Positions 5,643-7,556 of a stretch of DNA of 7,556 bases are shown one piece after another. Source of the DNA: WYEG01 sp049414625 (GTDB lineage: Bacteria; Desulfobacterota; Thermodesulfobacteria; Thermodesulfobacteriales; Thermodesulfobacteriaceae); NCBI GenBank assembly GCA_049414625.1, contig JBMSAU010000100.1, positions 1 to 7,556 on the forward strand, written 5' to 3'. Under the pieces are notes generated by a model. The model ran no database searches and was not told where the DNA came from. It was given only the letters and a program-made list of their open reading frames with translations. Made by a program: the position numbers and the translations under genes. The stretch's first letter is position 1. Every line of letters starts with the position of its first letter.

Positions 5643-6958
5643 ATACCCTCCTTGAAGGGTTGAAAGCCGGCAAAGAAAAAATCTGCGTTGTGGGGCTTGG
5701 GTATGTGGGTTTGCCTTTGGCGGTTAGCCTTGCGGAGCACTTTAAAGTGGTGGGCTTTGATAAGAACTCAAAGAGGGTGGAAGCTTTAAGGCAGGGAATA
5801 GACTATACGGGCGAAGTGGAAAACAGGGAAAAGCTTTTAAACCCTAATCTTTCTTTTACTGACGACCCTTCCGCAATAAGAGAGTGTAAGTTCATAATTG
5901 TGGCAGTGCCTACGCCCGTGGATAAGCTAAAGAACCCAGACCTGTCCTTTTTAAAGTCTGCCTCGGAGGTGGTGGGTAAAAATCTAACAAAGGGTAGCGT
6001 GGTGGTTTATGAATCTACCGTCTATCCGGGGGCTACAGAAGAGGTCTGCGTGCCAATATTGGAAAAGGAAAGCGGTCTTAAGTGGAAGCAGGACTTTTTT
6101 GTGGGATACTCTCCAGAAAGGGTAAATCCGGGAGACAAGGAGCACACTATTGAAAAGGTCATAAAGGTAGTTGCGGGGGATACTCCAGAGACTTTAGAGT
6201 TAATTGCAGAGGTTTACGGAACTGTGGTTAAAGCGGGAGTTTATAAAGCACCCGATATTAAGACAGCGGAAGCGGCAAAGGTGATAGAAAACATCCAAAG
6301 GGACATAAACATAGCCCTTATAAACGAGTTAGCCCTTATATTCCATAGACTTGGACTTGATACAAAGGAAGTTTTAAAGGCTGCGGGAACCAAGTGGAAC
6401 TTCTTGAGGTTTGAACCGGGGCTTGTAGGAGGGCATTGCATTCCGGTGGACCCATATTACCTTGCCCATAAATCTTTAGAAGTTGGTTATGTGCCAGAAC
6501 TCATTTTGGCAGGAAGGAGAATAAACGAAGAAATTCCCATTTATGTAGCCCATGAGCTTGTAAAAACACTTATTAAGGCAGGAAGACAAGTAAAGGGTGC
6601 AAAAGTTTTAGTGCTTGGAATAACCTTTAAGGAGAATGTACCAGATGTTAGAAACAGTAAGGTTTTTGAAGTTATAAAAGAACTTAGAGAGTTTGGAATT
6701 GAACCCGTGGTCTATGACCCGATGGCAAGGGAGGAAGAAGTAAAAGAGGAGTTTGATATAGAACTTGAAAAGGATTACAAAGCAAAGGCTCCTTACGATG
6801 CTATTTTGTATGCGGTAAGGCATAGGGTATTCCTTGAAACATTTACCTTAGAAGGGCTTAAAAGGCTATCTTGTGAGCCACTGATACTTTTTGACATAAA
6901 GGGGGTTTTTGATAGAAAGGATGCGGAAGAGCTTGGATTCATTTATTGGAGGTTGTAG
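5639..6958 (+). CDS. Nucleotide-sugar dehydrogenase, UDP-N-acetylhexosamine 6-dehydrogenase type (WbpO/TviB-like)
   Basis: This 439-residue cytoplasmic enzyme of the UDP-glucose/GDP-mannose dehydrogenase family oxidises C6 of a nucleotide sugar to a carboxylate with two NAD+. The N-terminal Rossmann motif is VVGLGYVGLP (17-26). ESTVYPG (125-131) follows, then EAAKVIEN (211-218) with Lys214 and Asn218, and the catalytic Cys267 in GGHCIPVDPYY (264-274). The third domain holds LGITFKENVPDVRNS (326-340). All active-site residues are present and length is normal. The wording of SPERVNPGDKEH (158-169) and GTKWNFLRFEPGLVGGHC (250-267) resembles the WbpO/TviB group, which acts on UDP-GlcNAc or UDP-GalNAc, more than Ugd. 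I make that assignment from memory of the family. GC (50% in a sampled line) is among the highest in the window. The start ATG 5639 overlaps the GT4 stop as ATGA. The product would be a substrate for an AsnB-type amidotransferase, the damaged gene upstream. Confidence 0.87.
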   Translation: MNTLLEGLKAGKEKICVVGLGYVGLPLAVSLAEHFKVVGFDKNSKRVEALRQGIDYTGEVENREKLLNPNLSFTDDPSAIRECKFIIVAVPTPVDKLKNPDLSFLKSASEVVGKNLTKGSVVVYESTVYPGATEEVCVPILEKESGLKWKQDFFVGYSPERVNPGDKEHTIEKVIKVVAGDTPETLELIAEVYGTVVKAGVYKAPDIKTAEAAKVIENIQRDINIALINELALIFHRLGLDTKEVLKAAGTKWNFLRFEPGLVGGHCIPVDPYYLAHKSLEVGYVPELILAGRRINEEIPIYVAHELVKTLIKAGRQVKGAKVLVLGITFKENVPDVRNSKVFEVIKELREFGIEPVVYDPMAREEEVKEEFDIELEKDYKAKAPYDAILYAVRHRVFLETFTLEGLKRLSCEPLILFDIKGVFDRKDAEELGFIYWRL

Positions 6959-6980
6959 AAAAAAATGTAGATTCTAAAGC

Positions 6981-7100
6981 ATGGAAAAGCTCAGGGAGTT
7001 TGGCAAGGCAGGTAGAAGGTTGGCAGAAGAAAAATACAGCGTAGAGAAAATAGTGAGAGAATATATCAATCTAATCGAAGCTGTTCTTTCAAAATCTTAA
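6981..7100 (+). pseudogene. C-terminal remnant of a GT4 glycosyltransferase gene
   Basis: ATG 6981 to TAA 7098-7100 encodes 39 residues, with the central part GKAGRRLAEEKYSVEKIVRE. This is the usual last helix region of GT4 glycosyltransferases and parallels the C-terminus of the 402-residue GT4 upstream (KAKQRAEDFSIEKIVQEW). The rest of the domain is absent. A stop (TAA 6975-6977) sits directly upstream in frame, while the +1 frame just before reads DSKA, which would join sensibly to EKLREFGKAG. So a frameshift may also be present near 6980. There is no ribosome binding site. It most likely marks a former GT4 gene deleted down to its tail after the dehydrogenase. Its last 35 bases overlap the 3' end of the - strand gene. 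Confidence 0.65.
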
Positions 7101-7556
7101 TGGGCAATGTCAGAAATTCTGGTGTTTTGAACCTGACGATCCTAAAATAGAGCCAAGTGTAAAACAGCATAAAAAATATGCTAAAAAGCACTAAAAGAAT
7201 GGTCCTATTCCAAAAGAGCACTGCAGGTATAACGCAGATAAAAGTCATAAACCAAAGGTAGGGAGAGGTGAGGGAGTTAGTTAAAAAAGTAGGTAAAGTA
7301 TTACTGAAATTCGGCTTTATTAACCTTTTGTAAAATAGCATATGGAGATGTATTGGGTCAGGTTCAAAGGGGGATGTGTTCCTCATAAATTTTTTTCTGA
7401 TTATAGAAAAAATGGTTTCATAAATGGGATAGAGCAAAAGCAAGAAAGGAAACCACGGGGAAACTTCTGGATGCCTTTCCACTACTAAAACTCCCAAAAG
7501 CCCAGCCAAAAAGCCTAAAAGGTATGCTCCGCCGTCTCCCAAGAATATGTAGCCAA
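7066..7556 (-). CDS. 3' part of a WecA/TagO/MraY-family polyprenyl-phosphate sugar-1-phosphate transferase (5' end outside window)
   Basis: About 163 codons are visible, reading in from the right edge to TGA (plus-strand 7068-7066). The family transfers a HexNAc-1-phosphate from a UDP-sugar to undecaprenyl phosphate in the inner membrane, the first step of glycan assembly. The visible part begins GYIFLGDGGAYLLGF, the conserved FLGD-G-LGF segment of the active site. It continues with PDPIHLHMLFYKR, matching the cytoplasmic HIHH/HLHH loop of WecA-like proteins. Hydrophobic segments follow this order: LLGFLAGLLGVLVV, FPFLLLLYPIYETIF, LWFMTFICVIPAVLFW and ILLVLFSIFFMLFYTWLYF, the last two forming the C-terminal membrane helices. 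There is a short basic tail. The absence of a start codon in the window means length cannot be judged. It points toward the + strand operon and shares a convergent 35-bp overlap with the GT4 remnant. It probably primes the glycan that the operon completes, or a related one. Confidence 0.85.
   Translation of the reverse strand, partial: GYIFLGDGGAYLLGFLAGLLGVLVVERHPEVSPWFPFLLLLYPIYETIFSIIRKKFMRNTSPFEPDPIHLHMLFYKRLIKPNFSNTLPTFLTNSLTSPYLWFMTFICVIPAVLFWNRTILLVLFSIFFMLFYTWLYFRIVRFKTPEFLTLPIKILKEQLRLD

Noticed and set aside
6959..7065. Rho-independent terminator after the dehydrogenase
   Set aside because: The short gap holds A-rich sequence and the GT4 remnant, but no stable GC stem followed by a T-run on either strand.
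1..7556. CRISPR array, tRNA/rRNA, riboswitch, insertion sequence or defence system
   Set aside because: No regularly spaced repeats, no cloverleaf or rRNA signatures, no transposase or nuclease motifs, and no non-coding stretch above 300 bases.

Overview
This window is part of a surface-polysaccharide (O-antigen, capsule or similar glycan) biosynthesis locus. It probably comes from a thermophilic bacterium of the Aquificaceae type (Hydrogenobacter/Thermocrinis/Aquifex relatives). That placement is an inference from Lys/Glu-rich, Gln-poor proteins, dominant AGA/AGG arginine and ATA isoleucine codons, and a core GC of roughly 43-50% in the conserved genes. No sequence search was possible.

Layout on the + strand: the 3' end of an unidentified gene (2-169); a family 2 glycosyltransferase (156-1271); a broken asparagine-synthase-type amidotransferase, asnB (1274-2997); a small SAM-dependent methyltransferase (2988-3665); a DUF2334/NodB-like polysaccharide deacetylase (3655-4437); a family 4 glycosyltransferase (4434-5642); a UDP-N-acetylhexosamine 6-dehydrogenase-type enzyme (5639-6958); and a 39-codon remnant of another GT4 glycosyltransferase (6981-7100). 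On the - strand, converging on these, is the 3' part of a WecA/TagO/MraY-family polyprenyl-phosphate sugar-1-phosphate transferase (7066-7556, running off the right edge). The intact + strand genes are packed with 2-nt gaps or 4- to 14-nt overlaps, so they form one translationally coupled operon. No internal promoter or terminator is visible.

A plausible pathway: the dehydrogenase makes a UDP-HexNAc uronic acid. An AsnB-type amidotransferase could convert the carboxylate to a uronamide. The GT2 and GT4 enzymes build the repeat unit, and the methyltransferase and deacetylase decorate it. The WecA-like enzyme would start the chain on the lipid carrier. The amidotransferase is damaged here: a segment of about 70 residues in the second half of its glutaminase domain is missing and the reading frame changes at the junction.

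Base composition is mosaic. The GT2 gene and the block from the methyltransferase through the first half of the GT4 gene are AT-rich (hand-counted lines mostly 18-35% GC). asnB, the 3' part of the GT4 gene and the dehydrogenase are richer (about 40-55%). This looks like cassette exchange between conserved flanks, usual for surface-glycan loci. I found no RNA gene, CRISPR array, insertion sequence or defence system. The most notable items are the asnB internal deletion, the GT4 remnant and the compositional breakpoint inside the GT4 gene.
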